A DNA stretch of 64,000 nucleotides from assembly GCF_032229285.1 (NCBI RefSeq), contig NZ_CP135084.1:2418001-2482000 (forward strand). Reading direction: 5' to 3'. The first letter of the stretch is position 1, and the number at the start of each line of letters is the position of its first letter. Under the pieces are notes generated by a model. That model was not told the origin of the DNA. It ran no database searches and saw only the letters and a list, made by a program, of their open reading frames with translations. The position numbers and the translations under genes were made by a program. The stretch comes from Rheinheimera sp. MMS21-TC3 (GTDB lineage Bacteria > Pseudomonadota > Gammaproteobacteria > Enterobacterales > Alteromonadaceae). This document shows, piece after piece, positions 23,324 through 31,207 of this stretch.

Positions 23324-24526
23324 ATGCAAATTAGTGATCTGGCTACAGAGCAAAAACTGACGCCGTTACTACGGCAAGCATTTAGACCCATGTTTTTATT
23401 AGGTGGGGCTTTTAGCGTTATTGCTATGTTGCTGTGGGGGCTTGTCTTAGCGGGTCATATTCACCTAGCCCCCTTTGCTGATGTGTTATTTTGGCATAAA
23501 CACGAAATGATCTTTGGCTTTGTTGTAGCTATTATTATTGGTTTTTTATTAACCGCAGTGCAAAACTGGACTGGCCTGCGCGCCCCTCATGGCAAAACCT
23601 TATTGTTTATTACCTTATTATGGTTAGCCGGCCGCTTAGTCTTATTATTTGGCCAGTCTTTACCCTTAGTATTAGTCGCAGCTATTGATCTTAGTTTTTT
23701 ACCTGTTTGTGCTTTTTTATTAGCCAAACCGCTTATTCAAACCGGCCAACAGCGCAATTTGTTTTTTATTCCTGTGTTAGCGCTACTGACTATATGTAAC
23801 TTATTAATGTACATAGGTGTTGCTTATCATCGCTATGATTTACAGCAGCTGGGCAGTCAAAATGCGGTTTGGTTAGTCACTTTATTAATGACCATAGTCG
23901 GTGGCAGAGTATTGCCTATGTTTACTGCTAACGGCACTCAAACTAAAAAAGCCGAGCCTATAGTCTGGTTAGATCGTATTGCTTTAGGCTCACTTTGGTT
24001 AATATTTATCGTCCACTTTTTTACCTTAACAAGTTATATTCCTACTTATGCTATGAGTGCCTTATTTGCTGTTAGCGCCTTAGCCATTGCTATTCGCTGC
24101 GCGCGCTGGAAAATATGGATCACCGCTAAAGTGCCTTTATTATGGTCATTGCATATTGCCTATTGGTTTATTCCAATCGGCTTAGCCTTATATAGCGCCC
24201 GTTACGCCGGTTTGCCCATTACTAATAGTGTTGCTTTACATGCTTTAACTGCTGGGGCTATGGGCTCTATGATCTTAAGTATGATGGCACGCGTTTCTTT
24301 AGGTCATAGTGGCCGAGTATTAAAACCCAAAGCCATAATGTCCGTTGCCTTTATTTTAGTTATTGCTGCGGCAGTCAGTAGAACACTGCTGATCTCAATT
24401 TGGCCGCTTGAAACAACACATTGGTTAATGTTGGGTGTGGCTGCTTGGTGTGTCGCTTATTTGCTCTATGTTATTGTCTACTTCCCAGTATTAACTACCC
24501 CGCGTCCAGATGGTCGCCCAGGTTAA
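23324..24526 (+). CDS. nnrS: NnrS family haem/copper membrane protein
   Basis: 400 residues with about 12 hydrophobic spans. The signature starts with FRPMFLLGGAFSVIAMLLWG and continues with FWHKHEMIFGFVVAIIIGFLLTAVQNWTG, whose His residues are proposed haem ligands, and ALTAGAMGSMILSMMARVSLGHSGR. NnrS protects cells against nitrosative stress, by limiting formation of dinitrosyl iron complexes in Vibrio. Its position after a NarK-type transporter and near norR and ytfE fits a nitric-oxide response. Confidence 0.93.
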   Translation: MQISDLATEQKLTPLLRQAFRPMFLLGGAFSVIAMLLWGLVLAGHIHLAPFADVLFWHKHEMIFGFVVAIIIGFLLTAVQNWTGLRAPHGKTLLFITLLWLAGRLVLLFGQSLPLVLVAAIDLSFLPVCAFLLAKPLIQTGQQRNLFFIPVLALLTICNLLMYIGVAYHRYDLQQLGSQNAVWLVTLLMTIVGGRVLPMFTANGTQTKKAEPIVWLDRIALGSLWLIFIVHFFTLTSYIPTYAMSALFAVSALAIAIRCARWKIWITAKVPLLWSLHIAYWFIPIGLALYSARYAGLPITNSVALHALTAGAMGSMILSMMARVSLGHSGRVLKPKAIMSVAFILVIAAAVSRTLLISIWPLETTHWLMLGVAAWCVAYLLYVIVYFPVLTTPRPDGRPG

Positions 24527-24601
24527 TAAGGCATTTTGCTACAATACAACTCCAAGCCGATTTACTCTTTAGGGGTAGATCGGCGCTTGCCTAACTGTAG
24601 T

Positions 24602-24615
24602 TTGATATATATCAA
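24602..24615 (+). promoter_or_regulatory. Perfect FNR consensus site
   Basis: TTGATatatATCAA, an exact match to the FNR/Anr consensus, 73 nt before the DGC-domain gene. A promoter with this box near -41.5 would start transcription around 24650. Confidence 0.75.
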
Positions 24616-24643
24616 ATCGATATTTTAATTGCGCTCTAGACTT

Positions 24644-24672
24644 AAGGTTACAACTTACTTTGTTGTAACCTT
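24644..24672 (+). promoter_or_regulatory. Perfect inverted repeat ahead of the DGC gene
   Basis: AAGGTTACAAC and GTTGTAACCTT, 11-bp perfect arms with a 7-nt spacer, ending 3 nt before the TAGGAG ribosome site. It could be an operator or a leader hairpin that limits ribosome access. Confidence 0.5.
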
Positions 24673-24687
24673 ATAGGAGCCAAGCCA

Positions 24688-25068
24688 ATGACCACAAATT
24701 ATAAAGATAAACCTTTAGTTTACGCCTGCTCAGGCTGTTCTAATGTTGCGCAACTAGCCAATGATTTAGCCGTAGTGCTAGACAGAGAAGGTTCTGCCCA
24801 AATGTCTTGCATTGCTGGTGTTGGCGGTAAAGTGAAGCAGTTGGTTAAAGTGGCTAAATCTGGCCGGCCTATTTTAGCCGTAGATGGTTGTGCGCTTAAT
24901 TGTGTAAAGCAAACCTTAGCCACTGTTGATGTGGTACCCACTTGGCATTTAGAGTTAACGTCACTTGGCTATAAAAAACGCGAACATGAAAGCTGCAACC
25001 TAAACGATGCTTATAAATTAATGCAGCTGGTACGTACCAAACACTTAGGGCTAGCGACAAGCGATTAA
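24688..25068 (+). CDS. Putative zinc-binding protein, DGC domain
   Basis: 126 residues, Cys-rich in the DGC pattern (PF08859): YACSGCSNVAQLAN near the start, MSCIAGVGG in the middle and VDGCALNCVKQTL (the D-G-C of the name), then ESCNL. The Cys set suggests metal binding. The molecular role of the family is not established. It has TAGGAG ahead of the ATG, an upstream perfect FNR site and an inverted repeat, so anaerobic expression is likely. It converges with moeB, leaving 16 bp between the genes. Confidence 0.85.
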   Translation: MTTNYKDKPLVYACSGCSNVAQLANDLAVVLDREGSAQMSCIAGVGGKVKQLVKVAKSGRPILAVDGCALNCVKQTLATVDVVPTWHLELTSLGYKKREHESCNLNDAYKLMQLVRTKHLGLATSD

Positions 25069-25084
25069 CACCCCATGACCAGCC

Positions 25085-25864
25085 TTAAAGCAAAGAGCAG
25101 ACCAAGCAATGCGGATCTTTAGTTAAAGTAAACTGCTGCCATTGGCTATACATAGCATCAAATAACTGCAGTTTACCAAATAAAGGCTGGCCCACTTTGG
25201 CTAAAATTTTCACCGCTTCAAGCGCTTGCATAGTGCCGACAATGCCAACTACAGGCGATAAAATGCCGGCTTCCATGCAACTTAATTGCTGCTCGCCAAA
25301 TAGCTGGCTTAAACAATGGTAACAGGCTTGATCGCCCTGCATGCTAAAGCTGGCCACTTGACCTTCAAAACGAATAGCCGCACCAGATACCAAGGGCACC
25401 TTTGCCTTAACGCAGCCAGCATTAATGGCGTTACGAGTACTTAAGTTATCGGTGCAATCTAATACTAATGAATACTGCGGGATCAGTTGGGCTAAATCTT
25501 CTGCCGTTAAACGCTGCGTCAGAGTATCAATTTGTATTTCACTATTTAACTGTCTCAGCTGGGTTGCTGCTTGCTGTACTTTAGCTAAACCAATATCCGT
25601 TTCACGATACAAAATTTGCCGCTGTAAATTGCTGCTATCAATACTGTCATCATCCACCAAAGTAATAGCACCAACGCCGCTAGCAACTAAGTAAGGGGCC
25701 GCCGCACAGCCTAAGCCACCCATGCCGATAACCAGTACTTTGCTGGCTAATAAAGCTTCTTGACCGCGAAAGTCCATGGCCGGCAGCATAAGATGACGAC
25801 TATAGCGCATAGCTTGTTCAGGGGTTATTTGCTTTAGTTCTTTTTTGTTAAGAGGCGTTGTCAT
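25085..25864 (-). CDS. moeB: Molybdopterin-synthase adenylyltransferase (MoeB/ThiF type)
   Basis: 259 residues. YSRHLMLPAMDFRGQEAL, the nucleotide-binding VIGMGGLGCAAAPYL, DDDSIDSSNLQRQILY and DCTDNLSTRNAIN are canonical E1-like motifs. Zinc ligands are CYHC near 178-181 and CLVC at the C-terminus. MoeB activates the MoaD C-terminus for molybdopterin dithiolene synthesis. ThiF is an alternative, but neighbouring mogA and nitrate genes favour MoeB. It overlaps the DUF454 gene by 17 bp. Confidence 0.88.
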   Translation of the reverse strand: MTTPLNKKELKQITPEQAMRYSRHLMLPAMDFRGQEALLASKVLVIGMGGLGCAAAPYLVASGVGAITLVDDDSIDSSNLQRQILYRETDIGLAKVQQAATQLRQLNSEIQIDTLTQRLTAEDLAQLIPQYSLVLDCTDNLSTRNAINAGCVKAKVPLVSGAAIRFEGQVASFSMQGDQACYHCLSQLFGEQQLSCMEAGILSPVVGIVGTMQALEAVKILAKVGQPLFGKLQLFDAMYSQWQQFTLTKDPHCLVCSLL

Positions 25865-26258
25865 TGTTTTTCTCTGCCAGTTGCTCAGGTATCTGCTCTG
25901 GTCGCAGCCAGATCCAAATAGCGACGGTTAACATAATTAAAGGTACAGCTATTTTTACCCAGAAAATAGCCGCTGAAAATTGTAATACAATGCCACTTAT
26001 AGACATCATACCTATAGATAAGTATTTAGCTTTTCTGGGCACTATACCGTATTGACGCCACTTTATTATGGCAGGCCCAAGATGAGGCTGAGCTAATAAC
26101 CAGCGCTCTAATGCCGGCCAGCCTTTACCGCCCGCCCAAGCACTGACTAATATAAATGGCACTGTAGGCATCACCGGCAATACCATACCTATTAGGCCTA
26201 ATAATAAGCTGATAATGGCCAAAAAACGCCAAAACAGCACTCCCATAAAGCGCAACAT
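25848..26258 (-). CDS. DUF454 (YbaN) family inner-membrane protein
   Basis: 136 residues with spans at about 10-40 (GLIGMVLPVMPTVPFIL), 78-98 and 100-118. The N-terminal GxxGxxLPxxPTxPF motif is diagnostic of DUF454/YbaN. Function unknown. Its start overlaps the norR stop (TAATG), so it is probably translated from a norR-DUF454-moeB transcript. Confidence 0.85.
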   Translation of the reverse strand: MLRFMGVLFWRFLAIISLLLGLIGMVLPVMPTVPFILVSAWAGGKGWPALERWLLAQPHLGPAIIKWRQYGIVPRKAKYLSIGMMSISGIVLQFSAAIFWVKIAVPLIMLTVAIWIWLRPEQIPEQLAEKNNDNAS

Positions 26259-27781
26259 TATTTCATTCCTAAACGTTGGGCTAACTTATGCAGATTACTG
26301 GCATCTATTTCTAGCTGCCGTGCTGCCTGTGACCAACTACCTGCAGAGTTAACTAAGGCTTGCTCTATCATCTGGCGTTGTAATTGATTAACTGCTTGCT
26401 TTAATGACACACCTGCCACGACTTGTTTATGAATTAACTCATGTTCACCCATTAACGCTGAGCTGGCTTCTATATCTAATAACTCAGAAGCAATAGTGAC
26501 AATATCATTACGTGAAGCACCATGACTTAGCGCTTTAATTGCAGCGCGGCTAATAACATGCTCTAGCTCGCGCACATTACCCGGCCAGTTATAACTTAAT
26601 AATGCTAGCTCAGCTTGTGGCTCTAAACGTAAAGCACGCAAGCCTAAGCGACGACTATTTAACTCTAAAAAGTGTCCTGCGAGTAAAGGTATATCGTCTC
26701 TGCGTTCTCTTAATGGCGGTATAGGTAACGGATAAACCGACAACCTATGATATAAATCAGCTCTGAATTCACCGCTTTTTACTTGCTGCTTTAAATCTCG
26801 ATTGGTTGCGGCAACTAAGCGTACATTGACGGTTCTTGATTCATCTGAGCCTAAACGTTGAATTTCACCGTTTTGTAATACTCGCAATAATTTAGCTTGC
26901 ACAGCTAAGGGTAACTCCCCTACTTCATCTAAAAATAAGGTGCCGCCATCGGCAGCTTCAAAGCGGCCAGCACGTTCGCTATTGGCACCTGAAAAAGCCC
27001 CTTTAGTGTGGCCAAATAACTCGCTTTCTGCCAAGCTTTCCGGTAAAGCCGCACAATTTAAATATATTAACGGCTTATTCGCTCGGTTAGAGCTACGATG
27101 TAACTGCCTAGCAAATAGCTCTTTACCTACCCCAGTTTCACCTAATAATAAAACCGGCAAGTCTGAATTTGCGACTATTGCTAACTCTTGCAGTACTTGC
27201 TGTAGCGGCTTACTTTGGCCAATGAGTTCATATTGCTGATCATTGGCTGTGAATACTGGCTCATTTGCCTGATGCGTTGTTCGCAGCGCTCTATTGGCTT
27301 GCTCTAACTCAGTTAACCTAACCGCCGCCTCAACATATAAGCTATAACGCTGTAACTCTATAACCGTATCCTGATTAAAGCTATTGCCGTCTAGCGCATC
27401 TAGGGTTAATACTCCCCAGCAGCGGCCTTCAATAAATAAAGAGGTGCCCATGCAATCATGTACTGGTAAGGCTTTACCGGGTTGATCGGCTAATAAACCA
27501 TCATAAGGATCGGGCAGCTCTGAACTGGGATCAAACCTCACTGGATTACGACTAGCTAAAATAGCAGCTAATCGCGGGTGCTTGCCCACTAAAAATCGCC
27601 GACCATGGGCTTCGCGCACTAGCCCATGCAAGGCCACGGGTTTTAAAATTTCATGCTCTAACTTTAATAAACCCACAGCACCGCAATGAAAATGACTTCG
27701 TAAGGTGCTAACTAAACGCTGCAAACGCACCGCAGCCGGTAAGTCTGTTACTAAATCAGCAATAAGGCTTTGCTCTAGCAT
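26258..27781 (-). CDS. norR: Nitric-oxide-responsive sigma-54 activator NorR
   Basis: 507 residues with the three NorR domains. The N-terminal GAF domain (about 20-165) senses NO through a mononuclear iron. The AAA+ core has Walker A GETGVGKE and Walker B GGTLFLDEVGE. The C-terminal Fis-type helix-turn-helix is SWSQAARQLEIDASNLHKLAQRLG. The sigma-54 contact loop reads GAFSGA rather than the usual GAFTGA. The gene is divergent from ytfE; three GGT-N7-ACC boxes and a -24/-12 promoter lie between them, one box touching the norR start codon, which suggests autorepression. Confidence 0.93.
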   Translation of the reverse strand: MLEQSLIADLVTDLPAAVRLQRLVSTLRSHFHCGAVGLLKLEHEILKPVALHGLVREAHGRRFLVGKHPRLAAILASRNPVRFDPSSELPDPYDGLLADQPGKALPVHDCMGTSLFIEGRCWGVLTLDALDGNSFNQDTVIELQRYSLYVEAAVRLTELEQANRALRTTHQANEPVFTANDQQYELIGQSKPLQQVLQELAIVANSDLPVLLLGETGVGKELFARQLHRSSNRANKPLIYLNCAALPESLAESELFGHTKGAFSGANSERAGRFEAADGGTLFLDEVGELPLAVQAKLLRVLQNGEIQRLGSDESRTVNVRLVAATNRDLKQQVKSGEFRADLYHRLSVYPLPIPPLRERRDDIPLLAGHFLELNSRRLGLRALRLEPQAELALLSYNWPGNVRELEHVISRAAIKALSHGASRNDIVTIASELLDIEASSALMGEHELIHKQVVAGVSLKQAVNQLQRQMIEQALVNSAGSWSQAARQLEIDASNLHKLAQRLGMK

Positions 27782-27839
27782 GGTAATTATTACCCTTTTA
27801 TGGTTATTTAAACCTAGCTCAATATGGGTTCAATATACC
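27782..27839 (+). promoter_or_regulatory. Three NorR-type enhancer boxes
   Basis: GGTAATTATTACC (27782-27794), GGTTATTTAAACC (27802-27814) and GGTTCAATATACC (27827-27839). All fit the GT-N7-AC NorR target with flanking G/C, spaced 20 and 25 bp apart. Confidence 0.75.
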
Positions 27840-27878
27840 ATAGCGTTAAATAAAACCATATAAATCAATGGTGGTAGT

Positions 27879-27896
27879 TTTGGCCTAACTCTTGCT
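27879..27896 (+). promoter_or_regulatory. Sigma-54 (-24/-12) promoter of ytfE
   Basis: TTGGCCTAACTCTTGCT has GG and GC separated by exactly 10 bp. It sits about 50 bp upstream of the ytfE ATG and downstream of the NorR boxes. Confidence 0.8.
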
Positions 27897-27945
27897 CTAT
27901 ACAGCTATATAACAAGTTTTATTTATTACTTAGCTAGGAGTCAGT

Positions 27946-28641
27946 ATGTCATTATTAGATCAATCTTTGGGTAGCATTGCCACATCTGTTGCTGGAGCAA
28001 CGGCCGTATTTCATCAATTCAAATTAGACTTTTGTTGTGGTGGCCAACTAAGTTTACGTGAAGCCTTAGCTAAACGTGAACTAAACGAACACGATGTTGT
28101 TACAGCATTAACTGCCTTACAACAACAAACAACTGATCATGTAAACTGGAAAGAAAAACCAGTTAAAGAGTTAATTGAACATGTAGTTACACGCTTTCAC
28201 GAACGTCATAGACAGCAGCTACCTGAGTTAACCCGTTTAGCCCGTCGGGTTGAGCATGTTCACGGTATGGACCCTAATTGCCCTAACGGTTTAACCGAAC
28301 ATTTAGAGCAAATGTATCAAGAACTAGAAAGCCATATGATGAAAGAAGAGCAAATCTTATTTCCTATGCTAGCAGGTGGTATTTATCCATCAGGCCCAAT
28401 TAGCGTAATGGAAGAAGAGCATATTCAGCATGGTGATGCGCTAGAAATTTTATGCAAACTCACTAATGATATTACTTTACCAGCGGGTGCGTGTAACACT
28501 TGGACCGCGCTGTATATTGGCCTTGAAGAATTAAGACAAGATTTAATGCAGCATATTTTATTAGAAAATGAAATTTTGTTTGTGCAACCTAAAGCCAAAG
28601 CCCATGGCGAAGGCGGTGTTTGCTGTGGTGGTTGCCAATAA
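27946..28641 (+). CDS. ytfE: Di-iron iron-sulphur cluster repair protein (RIC/YtfE/ScdA)
   Basis: 231 residues. The N-terminal ScdA_N domain has KLDFCCGGQ. The hemerythrin-like domain carries spaced His/Glu ligands: HVVTRFHERH, HVHGMDPNC, ESHMMKEEQILFPM, EEEHIQHGDAL and QHILLENEILF. RIC proteins repair Fe-S centres damaged by NO or oxidants. The start has TAGGAG 7 nt upstream. Control by NorR and sigma-54 is indicated by the promoter layout. The C-terminus ends in CCGGCQ, an additional Cys cluster not typical of E. coli YtfE. Confidence 0.94.
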   Translation: MSLLDQSLGSIATSVAGATAVFHQFKLDFCCGGQLSLREALAKRELNEHDVVTALTALQQQTTDHVNWKEKPVKELIEHVVTRFHERHRQQLPELTRLARRVEHVHGMDPNCPNGLTEHLEQMYQELESHMMKEEQILFPMLAGGIYPSGPISVMEEEHIQHGDALEILCKLTNDITLPAGACNTWTALYIGLEELRQDLMQHILLENEILFVQPKAKAHGEGGVCCGGCQ

Positions 28642-28650
28642 GCTGCAGTG

Positions 28651-28699
28651 CACTAAACACTAAACACTAAACACTAAACACTAAACACTAAACACTAAA
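28651..28699. repeat. Seven tandem copies of CACTAAA
   Basis: A perfect 7-bp period, seven units, directly between the ytfE stop and the terminator hairpin. The same heptamer occurs reversed inside the 14-bp repeats at 45443-45526. Confidence 0.95.
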
Positions 28700-28729
28700 A
28701 AAGCCTGCTAATTTTTAGCAGGCTTTTTT
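28697..28729. terminator. Bidirectional terminator between ytfE and the ABC exporter
   Basis: AAAAAAGCCTGCTA and TAGCAGGCTTTTTT around a 5-nt loop: a strong stem with T-runs in both directions, between convergent genes. Confidence 0.9.
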
Positions 28730-28743
28730 GTTAGTGCTAGTTG

Positions 28744-30489
28744 TTAATGCAAAAGCTGCAGCTTAGCTAACTCGCTATACAGCGGGCTTTGCTCTATTAG
28801 TTGATGATGGGTACCACTGGCAATAATACGGCCGTTATCTAATAAAATAATCCGATCAGCATTAACCACTGTTGCCAAACGGTGAGCAATAATTAAGCTG
28901 GTTTTATTTTGCATTAAGTGCTCTAGCGCCAACTGAACTTGCTGCTCGCTTAAGGCATCTAAGGCACTGGTGGCTTCATCTAGCAATAATACTGGCCGGT
29001 CGGCTAAAATAGCTCTAGCAATAGCAATTCGCTGCCTTTGCCCACCAGATAACTTAACCCCGCGCTCGCCTAATTGGGTTTGATAACCTGCACTTAATTC
29101 GTTAATAAAGCCATCGGCACGGGCGGCAATACAAGCTTGCACCACTTCTTGCTCAGTCGCTTCTGGTCGACCATAACGCACATTTTCTAACACATTGTCA
29201 GCAAATATAACGGCATCTTGTGGCACTAAGGCAAATTGCTGGCGTAGTTGCGCTAACTCAAGCTGGTTAATATCCACACCATCTAAGTAAATAGCGCCTT
29301 GACTGGGCTGATAAAACCGCTGCAACAATTGAAATAAAGTGGTTTTACCGGCACCGCTTGGGCCAACTATGGCAATGCGCTCGCCTGGTTTAATAGCCAG
29401 CTGTAATTGCTGTAGCACTAGCTTGTCATCTGTATTAGGGTAAGCAAAACTTAATTGCTTTAACTCAATAGCACCGGTAATTGGCTGTGGTAAAGGTACG
29501 GTTATTTCAGCCGATTGAATATCAACTGGCATTTCTGCTAATTCAATTAAGCGTTCAGCCGCACCAGCTGCTCGCTGAATATCACCTATTACTTCGCTTA
29601 TGGTCGCCGCGCCTCCTGCCACCATAACAGCATAAAACATAAAAGCCGTTAACTCGCCCGGGGTCATTTTATCGGCCATAACATCATGAGCGCCAGCCCA
29701 ACTTACTAGCACCATAGCGCCTATACTTAGCATCATTACCATAGCAATTAACAAGGCGCGGTAAAAAATACGGCCGCTGGCAGCTTGCATAACTTGCTCT
29801 ATGCGCTGGCCAAAACGCTGTATATCATGCTGTTCGTGGGTGTATGACTGTACGGTATGTATTTCATGTATGCTTTCATCAACATAAGCACCAACATCTG
29901 CCAGCCTATCTTGACTGGCGCGGGCTAAAAGCCGTACCTTTTTACCTAACATAAAAATTGGTAATAAGACTAAGGGCACCGCAATCAAGACTAACAGTGT
30001 CATTTTTACGCTAGTTAGTGCCATCATAATTAAACCACCGACAATAGTAACACTAGAGCGCAAGGCCATAGATAAACTAGAGCCAACCACACTTTGTAAT
30101 AAGGTGGTGTCAGCGGTAAAACGCGAGATAATTTCTCCGGTGCGCATTTCGCTATAAAAGGCAGGCGATAGTTTTAACATATTCTGATACACGGTATTGC
30201 GGATATTGGCACTTACCCGCTCGCCCAACCAAGTCATTAAATAAAACCGAGCAAAAGTGGCCACTGACGCCACTAAACATAACAATAAAATAAAGCCAGT
30301 AACATAATTGAGCTGGCTTGCATTACCTTGAGCAAAGCCTTGGTCAACTAACATTTTTACGCCTTGGCCTAAGGCTAGCCAGCTTAAAGATCCTATAGCT
30401 AAAAAAACAAGGGCGGCTATAACCTTAAGCCAAAAAGGTTTTAAAAAGGTAAAAATCCATGGCAAGACTTTTGTTGATGAAGTTGTCAT
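28744..30489 (-). CDS. MsbA-type ABC exporter (fused permease-ATPase)
   Basis: 581 residues: six membrane spans (about 15-310), then an ATPase domain with Walker A GPSGAGKTT, signature LSGGQRQRIAIARAIL, Walker B VLLLDEATSALD and switch His IIAHRLATV. It works as a homodimer in the inner membrane. It lies just upstream in coordinate, and downstream in transcription, of a polysaccharide operon (4-bp gap to DUF218), so a lipid-linked or glycolipid substrate is plausible, but the sequence alone does not separate it from multidrug half-exporters. Confidence 0.85.
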   Translation of the reverse strand: MTTSSTKVLPWIFTFLKPFWLKVIAALVFLAIGSLSWLALGQGVKMLVDQGFAQGNASQLNYVTGFILLLCLVASVATFARFYLMTWLGERVSANIRNTVYQNMLKLSPAFYSEMRTGEIISRFTADTTLLQSVVGSSLSMALRSSVTIVGGLIMMALTSVKMTLLVLIAVPLVLLPIFMLGKKVRLLARASQDRLADVGAYVDESIHEIHTVQSYTHEQHDIQRFGQRIEQVMQAASGRIFYRALLIAMVMMLSIGAMVLVSWAGAHDVMADKMTPGELTAFMFYAVMVAGGAATISEVIGDIQRAAGAAERLIELAEMPVDIQSAEITVPLPQPITGAIELKQLSFAYPNTDDKLVLQQLQLAIKPGERIAIVGPSGAGKTTLFQLLQRFYQPSQGAIYLDGVDINQLELAQLRQQFALVPQDAVIFADNVLENVRYGRPEATEQEVVQACIAARADGFINELSAGYQTQLGERGVKLSGGQRQRIAIARAILADRPVLLLDEATSALDALSEQQVQLALEHLMQNKTSLIIAHRLATVVNADRIILLDNGRIIASGTHHQLIEQSPLYSELAKLQLLH

Positions 30490-30493
30490 GCTT

Positions 30494-31207
30494 TTATTCA
30501 GCCTCTGGTGCTTGGTGCCATGAAGTCCAGCTACGCGTTACAACAAACACCGTGTAGCTGCTAAATTCGGCAATTAACTTACTGTATAAATCAAAATTGC
30601 TTAGATTTACGGTAAAAAAACAATTTATCCCGCAATTTACGGCGCGAAAAGTTTGGCTAGACGTTGTAATAACTTGGCTAGGCAATTTATGGTACTCAAC
30701 CAGTTGCCGAACTCGCCAGCCATGAAACTGGCTAGTAACAATATAATTGGCCTTAATACCATATTTTTGGCTTAAACTAGAAAACTCTTGATAAGTATTA
30801 TCGCCGCCATTAAAGCAGTTAATGGCAATATTGGGCTGATTTTGCAGTAAATAGTCAACATAAGGCTGGCAGTGGCGAGTGGTTATTACTACAGACGCAG
30901 CCTGTTTAGGTAACAGTTGTATGGCTCTATCTAAACGCGACTTAGCACAGGCGGGTAAAGCTGTCGCACTGCCACCGCAGCCCAGCACAATTGCATTGAC
31001 ACTGTTGGCCGATGCTAATGCCGCTCCCTGCAGTTTAAACTCGGGAAATAATGCCCTAGCTTGATTAGCAATAAAGCTATTGCCCAACACATAATAAAAA
31101 ATAAATAAGCACCATAAGCCTTTTTTACGGTAGAAAATACAACTAATAAATAAAGCAAATAACACAATATTTTGTGGATATAGCAAAGGCTCAAGAATGT
31201 CTTTCAC
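30494..31207 (-). CDS. DUF218 (YdcF/ElyC-like) membrane-anchored protein
   Basis: 237 residues with two N-terminal hydrophobic segments. A DUF218 core follows, beginning with the nucleotide-binding-like strand NAIVLGCGGSATALP and continuing through LPKQAASVVITTRHC and YIVTSQFHGWRVRQLVEYHKLP. Relatives (ElyC, SanA) act in envelope polysaccharide or lipid-carrier metabolism. It overlaps the preceding Wzy-like gene by 17 bp, supporting an operon role in polysaccharide assembly, which is inference. Confidence 0.75.
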   Translation of the reverse strand: MKDILEPLLYPQNIVLFALFISCIFYRKKGLWCLFIFYYVLGNSFIANQARALFPEFKLQGAALASANSVNAIVLGCGGSATALPACAKSRLDRAIQLLPKQAASVVITTRHCQPYVDYLLQNQPNIAINCFNGGDNTYQEFSSLSQKYGIKANYIVTSQFHGWRVRQLVEYHKLPSQVITTSSQTFRAVNCGINCFFTVNLSNFDLYSKLIAEFSSYTVFVVTRSWTSWHQAPEAE

